From positions 1 to 33,484 of the forward strand of contig JALVDE010000179.1 in the NCBI GenBank assembly GCA_027009375.1: DNA of 33,484 bases, in the 5' to 3' direction. Numbering within the stretch: position 1 is the stretch's first letter; every line of letters starts with the position of its first letter. A program made the position numbers and the translations under genes. Shown in pieces: positions 26,837 through 33,484 of this stretch. The notes under the pieces are model-generated. The model worked only from the letters and a program-made list of their open reading frames with translations, was not told the origin of the DNA and ran no database searches. The stretch is from Gammaproteobacteria bacterium (GTDB lineage Bacteria; Pseudomonadota; Gammaproteobacteria; GRL18).

Positions 26837-29219
26837 TCTGAAATTTTTTCACCAGGGCTTCCGACGCCAGATACTTCAGTTTCTGCACCAGTTTTAGCTG
26901 GCTGGGTTTAATATTTAATTCTCCGGTTTTAAAACGATCGCCGTAAAACAGGCCAATGGGTTTATTTTTCAGCATTACCGGCAGGACAATAAAGGTTTCT
27001 GCTTCCACTATCTGCTGATACCATGGAGGAATTTTTTTGATAATTTTGGGAGCAGTGGAATCGGCTATAAAAATATCCATGCCTTTTTCCAGGGCCAGGT
27101 GAAACACATCGGGTTTGTATTTCAGAGTAAATCGAAACTGACTCAAAAATGCATTATTAAGACCATGGGCAAATTTACCTTCCATGATTTTCTGCCGGGT
27201 ATTGACCATACACATAACGGAATGATCAAACTCAAAAGCATCATTCATTACGTCCAGACAGAGTTTAAAAATATTAGTCACACTATAATCTATACTTAAC
27301 AGTGCACTGATGTTATTAATACCATTATTAAGAATATCTTCTACCGGTAGTCGAATATCCGGCTGCACTTGATGGTCTGCAGTTTTTTCTGCCGGTTCAA
27401 TCACTATGGTCTTTTCAGTATCTGCCTCAACAACCGATTTTTCGGCTGACTGCGCCTGGGTTTCATTTTCCAGCCCCTGAATAATGGCCGATTTGGACAT
27501 ATTGATATTTAAAATGGAGTTTAAATCCACCAGATCTACCTTGGCCTGGTCTGCCAGTCCGGTCAGATCACGGTCTTTCAAATTCAGTTGCGGAGTATAT
27601 TCACGCCAGAGTTTTACGGCACGCAGACGCCATTGCCCATCATCCTCTTTTTCTATCAACTGTGTCAGTTCATTGGACAGTGAACTGATGGCGTGCATTT
27701 TTTCTTCCTGATTGAGCTGCAGACGCCGACTGTTTGTCTTTGTGTCATACGGCATAATGGTATTAACTATATAGTGGGGCAGTTCCCACTCCCGGGCTAT
27801 GGCATTACCTAGCTGGTTATAACCGATCCCCAGAATTTTTGTGGAGGCCTCCTCATCACTCAGATTTTCATTGTTAACCAGAGCTTCAATTTCCAGATAC
27901 TCTTCATTAAAATAAAAAATAGATAATAATTTACCCAGGTTATGAAAAATTCCGCTTAAAAAAACTTCCTCAAGGTTTTTTAATTGAGATTTTTCAGCCA
28001 GGTTTTTGGCAAATACTCCGCTGTACAGACAGGACACCACCTGATCCCGTAACTGTTTGGCCTGGGACTTATCATGCAGGTGATCAATTAAAATCAGGCT
28101 GACCGCTATGGAGCGGATAGCATCAAAACCCAGCAGCATCACGGCATGAGAAATGGTTTTTACCTCACCACCGCTGCGGCGGTAATAAGCGGAATTAACG
28201 ATTTTAAGAATTTTATTGGTCAGGGAAAAATCTTCTACAATGGCATCGGCCAGTTCATCAAAGCCTTTATCATCCTGGTCGATAATGGTATTAATTTTAA
28301 ACAGTGATTCGGAAAGTGCCGGAAAATCTTTTTTTCGTTTCATGCGTCTGAGCAGAAACTCAATGGTGGCATCCATTTTTTTACTGGAGCCAGTAACTTT
28401 ACTGGTATTACGCTCAATATACTCATCAATGGCTGCATTAAACTCAATGGCACTCTGGTAACGGTTATCCGGTTTTTTATCAATGGCTTTTAATAAGATA
28501 CTTTCAAATGCCGCGTCAATATCATTATTTAATTTTGATGGTGGTGCCAGTTTATCCTTTAATACACTCTGAATGATCTGCCTGATATTAGTACCCTTAT
28601 AGGCGGACTTTCCCGTCAGCATCTCATAAAGAATAATACCCAGTGCATAAGAGTCATTACTGGTGGTAATAAGCTGTTCTTTAATATATTCAGGAGGCAT
28701 ATAACGGGGCGTTCCGAAAAAGCCATTACTTCTGGTTTTCTGTTCGGACATGACGCGGGCAATACCAAAGTCCATGACTTTAGGAACATTCTCATCATTA
28801 ATCAGAATATTGGCTGGCTTCAGATCACAATGGATTATATTTTTTCGGGCGGCTTCACTCATGGCTTCCAGCACCGGTTTTATTAATTCAAGTGCCTGTT
28901 TAACCGTCATGGCACCGGACTTTTTCATCCGCTCTGATAATAACTGGCCACTGACGTATTCAAAAACCAGGTAGGGTTGTTGCTGTTCATCCTCACCGGC
29001 TTCATAAATGGAGACAATATTGGGATGAACCATTTTACTGATGGTTCGGGCTTCTTTTAACAGCAGGTCTTTGGTATTAAAGTCATGTTCGGCATTCAGA
29101 TGTAATGACTTAATCGCCACATTTCTTTGCAAAACCGGATCGATAGCCAGATGCACCACACCCTGTGTACCTCGTCCCAGTTCCCTGATTAAATTAAAAC
29201 GCCCGATTTTTTCTATCAC
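26832..29219 (-). CDS. Ser/Thr protein kinase fused to HDOD and GAF-like domains
   Basis: 795-residue signalling protein. Residues about 7–270 are a Hanks-type kinase: Gly loop GRGTQGVV, Lys37 in VAIKS, Glu56 in KEAR, catalytic HCDLKPANI with Asp132, DFG at 150–152, and GTPRYMPPE activation segment. Residues about 285–490 match an HDOD domain (IVEDFSLTNKILKIVNSAYY, TISHAVMLLGFDAIR). After a Glu-rich linker (about 580–615), the end (about 640–795) looks like a GAF domain (FKLCLDVMNDAFEFDHSVMC..., FIVLPVMLKNKPIGLFYGDR). The start is GTG with AGGA four bases before it. No membrane helix is seen. It faces a PP2C gene. Ligand and targets are unknown; HDOD/GAF suggest small-molecule control. Confidence 0.9.
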   Translation of the reverse strand: MIEKIGRFNLIRELGRGTQGVVHLAIDPVLQRNVAIKSLHLNAEHDFNTKDLLLKEARTISKMVHPNIVSIYEAGEDEQQQPYLVFEYVSGQLLSERMKKSGAMTVKQALELIKPVLEAMSEAARKNIIHCDLKPANILINDENVPKVMDFGIARVMSEQKTRSNGFFGTPRYMPPEYIKEQLITTSNDSYALGIILYEMLTGKSAYKGTNIRQIIQSVLKDKLAPPSKLNNDIDAAFESILLKAIDKKPDNRYQSAIEFNAAIDEYIERNTSKVTGSSKKMDATIEFLLRRMKRKKDFPALSESLFKINTIIDQDDKGFDELADAIVEDFSLTNKILKIVNSAYYRRSGGEVKTISHAVMLLGFDAIRSIAVSLILIDHLHDKSQAKQLRDQVVSCLYSGVFAKNLAEKSQLKNLEEVFLSGIFHNLGKLLSIFYFNEEYLEIEALVNNENLSDEEASTKILGIGYNQLGNAIAREWELPHYIVNTIMPYDTKTNSRRLQLNQEEKMHAISSLSNELTQLIEKEDDGQWRLRAVKLWREYTPQLNLKDRDLTGLADQAKVDLVDLNSILNINMSKSAIIQGLENETQAQSAEKSVVEADTEKTIVIEPAEKTADHQVQPDIRLPVEDILNNGINNISALLSIDYSVTNIFKLCLDVMNDAFEFDHSVMCMVNTRQKIMEGKFAHGLNNAFLSQFRFTLKYKPDVFHLALEKGMDIFIADSTAPKIIKKIPPWYQQIVEAETFIVLPVMLKNKPIGLFYGDRFKTGELNIKPSQLKLVQKLKYLASEALVKKFQT

Positions 29220-29246
29220 TTAGTCCTGCTACTCTTTGTTAGTAAC

Positions 29247-29265
29247 TATTCAGACTATCTGAATA
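29247..29265 (-). promoter_or_regulatory. Dyad upstream of the kinase gene
   Basis: TATTCAGA (29247–29254) and TCTGAATA (29258–29265) are perfect 8-base arms with a 3-base spacer, 28–46 bases upstream of the kinase GTG. The position fits an operator or 5' leader element. No similar dyad is seen before the phosphatase gene. Confidence 0.4.
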
Positions 29266-29405
29266 ATTTCCTTTTTATAATTTTATATTTTCTTAATCCC
29301 GTCTTTAAAATATAGCGAAGATAAATTAATTGTCAAAAATCCTTGCCTGTTATATTAATCTTCTGCATGATAAATAGTCTGTCTCAATCTACTGATAATA
29401 CATTT

Positions 29406-29768
29406 ATGACTTATATTAATAAATTTAATCCAGAAGCTGGTTTTAACACAGAGGAACGCTGTCATATTAATGAGCTATTAAATACTTCGGAACAAGCAGA
29501 ATGTTCTATTGCCCAGGCGACCGTTGCTCCGGGAGTGACCACACAACTGCATGCTGTTAAAGACACTATTGAACGCTATGTTATCCTGAAGGGCAGGGGA
29601 CAGGTTTACATCAATCATAAAGCAGCAGAAAACGTTCTGCCGGGTGATACGGTGATTATTCCAGCCGGCATTGCTCAAAAAATTGCCAATACCGGAACAG
29701 AGGAACTGGTATTTTTATGTATCTGCACCCCACGTTTTGAACAGAAAAATTACCTTAAACTGGAATAA
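29406..29768 (+). CDS. Cupin-domain protein
   Basis: Small cupin-fold protein, 120 residues from ATG 29406. I prefer this start because it opens with MTYINKFNPEAGFNTEERCH, the conserved beginning of related proteins; an in-frame ATG at 29367 and a TTG at 29343 are possible but add no recognisable sequence, and none of the three has a good Shine-Dalgarno site. The cupin core includes APGVTTQLHAVKDTIERYVI (motif 1 with His and Glu) and LPGDTVIIPAGIAQKIANTG (motif 2). LVFLCICTPRFE closes the barrel. A metal-binding enzyme or sensor is possible. It is followed by rof six bases after the stop. Confidence 0.83.
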   Translation: MTYINKFNPEAGFNTEERCHINELLNTSEQAECSIAQATVAPGVTTQLHAVKDTIERYVILKGRGQVYINHKAAENVLPGDTVIIPAGIAQKIANTGTEELVFLCICTPRFEQKNYLKLE

Positions 29769-29774
29769 CTCACC

Positions 29775-30020
29775 ATGCCCGAATCTTATCAGCCTGTCTC
29801 CTGCCAGCTTCATAGTGAACTGGAGTTAATAATAATGCATAAACAGACTATCCAGCTCCAGCTAAAGTCTCAATCCGGCTCCAGAATAGAAACCGTTATA
29901 CCTTACGATATTATCAGCCGTTCCGATACTGGTGAATTTTTGCTTGCCTATAATAAAGAGCAGAAAAAAGTTGAGTTTCGGCTGGATCAGATCATCAGTT
30001 TTAAACCCTTCTCTGTCTAA
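29775..30020 (+). CDS. rof: Rho-binding antiterminator Rof
   Basis: 81-residue homologue of E. coli Rof (YaeO), which binds Rho and inhibits Rho-dependent termination. The alignment is recognisable by eye: ESYQPVSCQLHSELELI at the start, a central QLQLKSQSGSRIET, and the end VEFRLDQIISF, which parallels the E. coli RELRLDKITSF. Length is close to the E. coli protein. It begins six bases after the cupin stop and probably shares its transcript. The bidirectional hairpin at 30179–30211 lies about 160 bases downstream. Confidence 0.85.
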   Translation: MPESYQPVSCQLHSELELIIMHKQTIQLQLKSQSGSRIETVIPYDIISRSDTGEFLLAYNKEQKKVEFRLDQIISFKPFSV

Positions 30021-30178
30021 CTAACAAATATCAATCTGCTAGTTTGATACACTATTATTCAAACACTGAACCTGTCAGTTTACAGATTGGAGCAGTCTTG
30101 ATAATTTTGTAACCTGGGGAAACAGTAATTAACCTGAACTCTGGATTAGAAATAAAAGATAATATTTCTAAGACAAAC

Positions 30179-30211
30179 AAAAAGCCGCCGGGATTGCTCC
30201 GGGCGGCTTTT
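30179..30211 (-). terminator. Rho-independent terminator of dsrA
   Basis: AAAAGCCGCC (30180–30189) pairs with GGCGGCTTTT (30202–30211). On the minus strand it lies 23 bases after the dsrA stop and is followed by a T-rich tract (TTTTTGTTTG). It is nearly symmetrical and may also stop transcription arriving from rof on the plus strand. Confidence 0.93.
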
Positions 30212-30233
30212 CTGGGAAGCTAAAAATAATGGT

Positions 30234-31493
30234 TTAAGCAGAAGCAGCTTCCGCTTTTCTGTCATACCATTTTTTAACTTCTTCATCCCAGCCATCCATA
30301 CGTACGTATGAACACTGACGCGGCTCACTGACCATATTGGGATCCAGGTCTATACCTAAACCTTCCAGGTAGTTAACCAGACCGATACGTTCAATCATTT
30401 CACCGGTACGTTCGTGTTCCAGAGCGTTTTCTGCAAAGAAATCAATCATTTCACCAGTCAGTTCAACCAGTGCTTCGATTTGCTCCATGGTATCCACTTT
30501 CATAAATGGAACAACCACAGTACCCATCATGTCACCAATCTTCAGAGTACGCTTACCGCCAATAAGAATGGTTACACCAGTGTCATCACCAGGTGCCAGG
30601 GCTTTAGTCATAACATTGATACAATGCATACAACGAACACATTCTTTATTGTTGATGGTCACTGTATTGTCATCGTTCAGTTTAATGGCATTGGAAGGAC
30701 AACGGTCAGTGACATTGTCGATAACGTAGTCACGGCCCTTGGCTTCTACAAACTTTTTAACTTCTTCCTGATCCACTTTCATGTCATCACGCCATGTACC
30801 AATCACGGCCATATCAGCACGTTCAATGGCATTGGTACAGTCATTCGGACAACCGGATACTTTAATCTTCCACTTGTAGGGCAGGGCCGGTCTGTGCAGA
30901 TCATCCTGGAATTCATTAACCAGGTGACGCATTAAACCGTGTTCGTTTGTACATGAATGTTCACAACGGGCCGCACCGACACAGGCCATTGCTGTACGAA
31001 CACAGGGACCGGCACCACCAAGATCCCAGCCGTAAGCGTTGATCTTGTCAAAGAAAGGCTGCATTTCGTCGGTCGTCGAACCAATAAACATAATGTTACC
31101 GGTCTGACCATGGAAAGTCTGCAGGCCTGAACCGTGCTGTTCCCAGTCATCCGCCAGTTTGTTCAGAATATCAGCAGTGTAGAAGTTACCCGCCGGTGGC
31201 TGAACACGTACAGTGTGAAATTCTTTGGACTCAGGGAAATGCTCAGCCACTTCAGAAAAACGAGGAATAATACCGCCACCGTAACCAAATACAGATACGG
31301 TACCGCCTTTCCACCAGCCCATACGGGTTTCATAAGAATGTTCCAGCTGACCCAGCAGGCCATTAACCATGTGGTTAATACGCTCATTCGGATGGTCATC
31401 TCTTAAACGCTTAATGCCGCTGATAAAACTTGGCCATTCACCGTTTTCCAGCTCATCCAGCATGGGAGTTTCGTAAATTTTAACTTTTGACAT
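30234..31493 (-). CDS. dsrA: Dissimilatory sulfite reductase, alpha subunit (DsrA), without dsrB
   Basis: 419-residue cytoplasmic DsrA. With DsrB it forms the siroheme enzyme that interconverts sulfite and sulfur at the sulfide level; in sulfur-oxidising Proteobacteria it works in reverse. Diagnostic features are TPMLDELENGEWPSF at the start, VSVFGYGGG, FHTVRVQPPAGN, the siroheme/[4Fe-4S] ligands C171-x5-C177 and C215-x3-C219 (SGCPNDC), IGTWRDD, and the inserted ferredoxin domain with C265, C285, C288 and C291 (CVRCMHC). The sequence is intact. A strong AAGGAGA lies seven bases before the ATG. No dsrB, dsrEFH, dsrC or dsrMKJOP is adjacent: a chemoreceptor gene lies upstream, and a terminator and rof downstream. 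It could be a displaced or second copy. Confidence 0.94.
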   Translation of the reverse strand: MSKVKIYETPMLDELENGEWPSFISGIKRLRDDHPNERINHMVNGLLGQLEHSYETRMGWWKGGTVSVFGYGGGIIPRFSEVAEHFPESKEFHTVRVQPPAGNFYTADILNKLADDWEQHGSGLQTFHGQTGNIMFIGSTTDEMQPFFDKINAYGWDLGGAGPCVRTAMACVGAARCEHSCTNEHGLMRHLVNEFQDDLHRPALPYKWKIKVSGCPNDCTNAIERADMAVIGTWRDDMKVDQEEVKKFVEAKGRDYVIDNVTDRCPSNAIKLNDDNTVTINNKECVRCMHCINVMTKALAPGDDTGVTILIGGKRTLKIGDMMGTVVVPFMKVDTMEQIEALVELTGEMIDFFAENALEHERTGEMIERIGLVNYLEGLGIDLDPNMVSEPRQCSYVRMDGWDEEVKKWYDRKAEAASA

Positions 31494-31517
31494 AGCAAAG
31501 TCTCCTTCCAGCTATCT

Positions 31518-31555
31518 GTCTAAACATTGTCTAAGTATATGGTTTTAGACTAAAA
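31518..31555 (-). promoter_or_regulatory. Repeats in the dsrA 5' leader
   Basis: On the minus strand GTCTAAA (31550–31544) can pair with TTTAGAC (31524–31518); a second TTAGAC at 31534–31529 is an alternative partner, and TTTTAGTCTAAAA (31555–31543) is itself a palindrome. These lie between the predicted transcription start and the dsrA Shine-Dalgarno site (31501–31507). Pairing is A/T-rich. A role in mRNA stability or in binding a regulator is conceivable. Confidence 0.3.
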
Positions 31556-31606
31556 ACAAATAACCTTATATAAAATATGGTTATAAAACAAAGAGTTATT
31601 GTGATC

Positions 31607-31635
31607 ATTTAAATTTATTTTGGTATAAAAGTCAA
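31607..31635 (-). promoter_or_regulatory. Predicted dsrA promoter
   Basis: On the minus strand TTGACT (31635–31630) and TTAAAT (31612–31607) are separated by 17 bases, five and four matches to the sigma-70 hexamers. Transcription would begin near 31600 and give a leader of about 107 bases. The weak -10 fits a promoter that needs an activator, and an FNR-type box lies just upstream. Confidence 0.5.
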
Positions 31636-31642
31636 GATTTTA

Positions 31643-31656
31643 TTGATCTGGATCAA
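31643..31656 (-). promoter_or_regulatory. Perfect FNR/Anr-type box upstream of dsrA
   Basis: TTGATCTGGATCAA matches the FNR/Anr consensus TTGAT-N4-ATCAA in all ten defined positions. It lies in the only space between the chemoreceptor stop (31712) and dsrA, so dsrA is the only downstream gene it can serve. Its centre is about 157 bases before the dsrA ATG and about 49 bases before the predicted transcription start, close to but not exactly the usual activator position of about -41. Confidence 0.7.
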
Positions 31657-31711
31657 CAAAACAAGAGGGCCATTTCTATATGGTGAGCATGTTTACGGTC
31701 CCTGATCCGTT

Positions 31712-33463
31712 TCAGACTTTAAACTGGCCGACAATATGTTCCAGTTTTTCTGAGGACTGCTCAAGGTTCTGACCCAGATCAGCGGCCTCATTAGCATTTT
31801 TATTATTTTTATCCGTAATAGTTTTAATGCTTTGCAGGGTATTTTTTATGGTTTCAACCAGTTGCAGCTGCCGCTCTGACTGTTCCGCAATGGTTTTATT
31901 CATACTGAACAGACCATTGACGGCTTCGGTAATATGCTGCAGTGCCGTACCAGCCTCACCAGCCTGTTCTATGGTTTCCTGCACCTGTTGCTTACCAACC
32001 TCCATCTGACTGATGACCGCATGGCTGGCAGACTGCAATTGTTCAATCATCTGCTGGATCTTATCGGTCGATTCCTGGGTCTGGTTGGCCAGTGTCCGTA
32101 CTTCATCGGCCACCACAGCAAAGCCACGTCCCTGCTCACCGGCACGGGCCGCTTCAATAGCGGCGTTTAAAGCCAGCAGATTGGTCTGCTCAGCAATACC
32201 CTTGATCACACCGACAATAGAACTGATATCTGTTACACTTCTGGCTACTTTGGACGTGGCTTCAGAGGCACTGGTAACAGCTCCGGAGACCTGGTTAATT
32301 TTACTAATGGATAAATTAACGACATTACAGCCTTTCTGGGCGGATTCACTGGTGTCTTCAGCGACATCAGCCGCCTGGTTAATATTATCCGTAACATGCC
32401 CCACCGCCTCAACCATTTGATTGATGGCCTGGTCCACAACCGTGATCTGATCTTGCTGCTGAAGCATAAACTGGCTGCCTAATCTGGATATTTCTGCCAT
32501 TTTTTCTGCCGCCTGGGTACTGCTCAGGGATACATGACTGGCATCGGCAATAATATTCTGAAATTTTTCCAGCATACTGTTAAATGCCTGCGCCAGATGA
32601 TTAAGTTCCAGCACATGGCTTGATGCAACCCGTTTGCGGAGATCGGAATTCTGTTCAATATCCTGAACAACTGCAATCATATTTGCGAGGGGTTTATTTA
32701 TACTGCGAGCAAGAGAAAGCATAATTATGATTGAAACAATTAAAATTATGACTAATGGTGGTAAAATATCATGTAAAACATCTTTCCATAACTGTTTAAT
32801 TTCTGAAATATCCTGCACCATCCATAATTCACCACCACCTTTATTCTGTAAGGGTAATACCAGGTATAACAGCCCCTTATCAAAATCAATATAATGATTA
32901 TCCTGCAACTGCTCGGCAGCAGGTTTCTGATACTTATTTTTCAGCTGTGCAGCCCGTTGCTTTTGTTGTTTATAAACATTTATTTCTGCACTAAGTCTGG
33001 CCTTTATTTTTTCCAGCCTGGATCTTTTTTTATGTTCAGGGGGAAGTTTTGCCAGAGTCGTTTCAATTCTACTTAATTTTGACTGGCGGGATGATAAATA
33101 ATCGTCCGCGTACGAGGTACGGTAAAGTTTACCGGTCTGGGCATCGTATATGGCAGTGAATGGCGTATTCTGCAAATCGGTTTTGCCACTCACTGAAAAA
33201 AATTCTATAGCCTTATTGGCCCTGAACAGGTTCAGGGCTTCAGCATCCTGAATATTGGCATAATTGCCTCCGCCCACTGAGCGGGTCATCAGGTTTAAAA
33301 TAGGCTGTGCCGATACTTTGGCCAGTTCAACCCGGTTGGCTATGGCCTTATCAATATCACTATAATAACGCACGACACCCTGTAAAATTCCAACCACCAG
33401 TAGAATAATAATCGGGACTATGGTTACCGCTTTATTAATGGATATGAATTGCTTAAAGGCCAC
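31712..33463 (-). CDS. Methyl-accepting chemotaxis protein
   Basis: 583-residue chemoreceptor. Membrane helices at about 12–30 and 233–252 bracket a periplasmic sensor of about 200 residues. The sensor has an unusual basic, coiled-coil-like middle (about 125–180, rich in Lys/Arg/Gln) between two more globular parts, and I cannot assign it to a known ligand family. A HAMP linker follows (about 253–305), then the signalling domain with the conserved hairpin tip [20 protein letters not shown] and [15 protein letters not shown]. There is no C-terminal CheR-binding pentapeptide. The start is GTG at 33463, with AAGGAG seven bases upstream. It is upstream of dsrA on the same strand, 218 bases apart, but dsrA has its own promoter. 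Confidence 0.95.
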   Translation of the reverse strand: MAFKQFISINKAVTIVPIIILLVVGILQGVVRYYSDIDKAIANRVELAKVSAQPILNLMTRSVGGGNYANIQDAEALNLFRANKAIEFFSVSGKTDLQNTPFTAIYDAQTGKLYRTSYADDYLSSRQSKLSRIETTLAKLPPEHKKRSRLEKIKARLSAEINVYKQQKQRAAQLKNKYQKPAAEQLQDNHYIDFDKGLLYLVLPLQNKGGGELWMVQDISEIKQLWKDVLHDILPPLVIILIVSIIIMLSLARSINKPLANMIAVVQDIEQNSDLRKRVASSHVLELNHLAQAFNSMLEKFQNIIADASHVSLSSTQAAEKMAEISRLGSQFMLQQQDQITVVDQAINQMVEAVGHVTDNINQAADVAEDTSESAQKGCNVVNLSISKINQVSGAVTSASEATSKVARSVTDISSIVGVIKGIAEQTNLLALNAAIEAARAGEQGRGFAVVADEVRTLANQTQESTDKIQQMIEQLQSASHAVISQMEVGKQQVQETIEQAGEAGTALQHITEAVNGLFSMNKTIAEQSERQLQLVETIKNTLQSIKTITDKNNKNANEAADLGQNLEQSSEKLEHIVGQFKV

Positions 33464-33484
33464 AGCTTATCTCCTTAAAATTTG

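Noticed and set aside
30040-30060. FNR-like half-sites downstream of rof (ATCAA...TTGAT)
   Set aside because: The arms point the wrong way (ATCAA first) and the spacing is nine, so it is not an FNR box.
30414-30935. Open frame of 173 codons antisense to dsrA
   Set aside because: It is a shadow of the dsrA codon pattern, has no ribosome site and matches no family; the dsrA reading is unambiguous.

Overview
The window is chromosomal DNA of a gammaproteobacterium, probably a sulfur oxidiser. The gammaproteobacterial signs are the block slmA–argB–algC–dut–coaBC with divergent radC and nearby rpmB–rpmG, the long membrane-anchored (Pseudomonas-type) AlgC, SlmA, and the Rho inhibitor Rof. The sulfur sign is a full-length DsrA, the alpha subunit of dissimilatory sulfite reductase, near the right end. 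Base composition is moderate and slightly A/T-rich. I see no phage, transposase, integron, CRISPR array, tRNA or rRNA gene.

Layout. 1–2562: the 3' part of ahcY and then metF (activated-methyl cycle), meeting a TSUP-family anion exporter gene head-on with an 11-base overlap. 2680–3726: an exported coiled-coil protein with a DUF4124-like N-terminus. 3770–9781 (minus): coaBC–dut, algC and argB–slmA. 9942–10976 (plus): radC and a small lipoprotein. 11040–13945 (minus): a MotA/ExbB-like and MotB-like ion-channel pair with a very long predicted coiled-coil stalk, preceded by a lone mlaC-like gene. 14275–15193 (plus): rpmB–rpmG with a strong terminator, then a VOC-fold protein. 15234–17636 (minus): a hydantoinase/oxoprolinase A-subunit protein without its B subunit, plus a small NIF3/CutA-like protein. 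17789–22071 (plus): a four-gene Gld-like ABC system (ATPase, permease, GldG-like, DUF4340). 22248–23486 (plus): a small exported protein and mutM. 23492–24718 (minus): a membrane-anchored coiled-coil protein. 24909–25958 (plus): an ArsM-like methyltransferase whose terminator is built from its last codons. 26058–29219: a PP2C phosphatase facing a Ser/Thr kinase–HDOD–GAF fusion. 29406–30020 (plus): a cupin and rof. 30234–33463 (minus): a chemoreceptor gene and dsrA.

Most notable is the organisation of dsrA. It stands alone, without dsrB or any other dsr gene on either side. It has its own promoter region containing a perfect FNR/Anr box (TTGAT-N4-ATCAA), its own strong Shine-Dalgarno site and its own terminator. 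This suggests independent, redox-responsive expression of the alpha subunit, which has no partner in view. The second candidate system is the MotA/MotB-like pair. Its B protein replaces the usual peptidoglycan-binding region with about 225 residues of predicted coiled coil and a small ExbD/TolR-like terminal domain. A third is the kinase–phosphatase pair, in which the kinase is fused to HDOD and GAF domains.

Several intergenic inverted repeats (before coaBC, rpmB, the kinase gene, arsM and dsrA) could be operators or leader structures. They are reported as sequence observations whose function is inferred.
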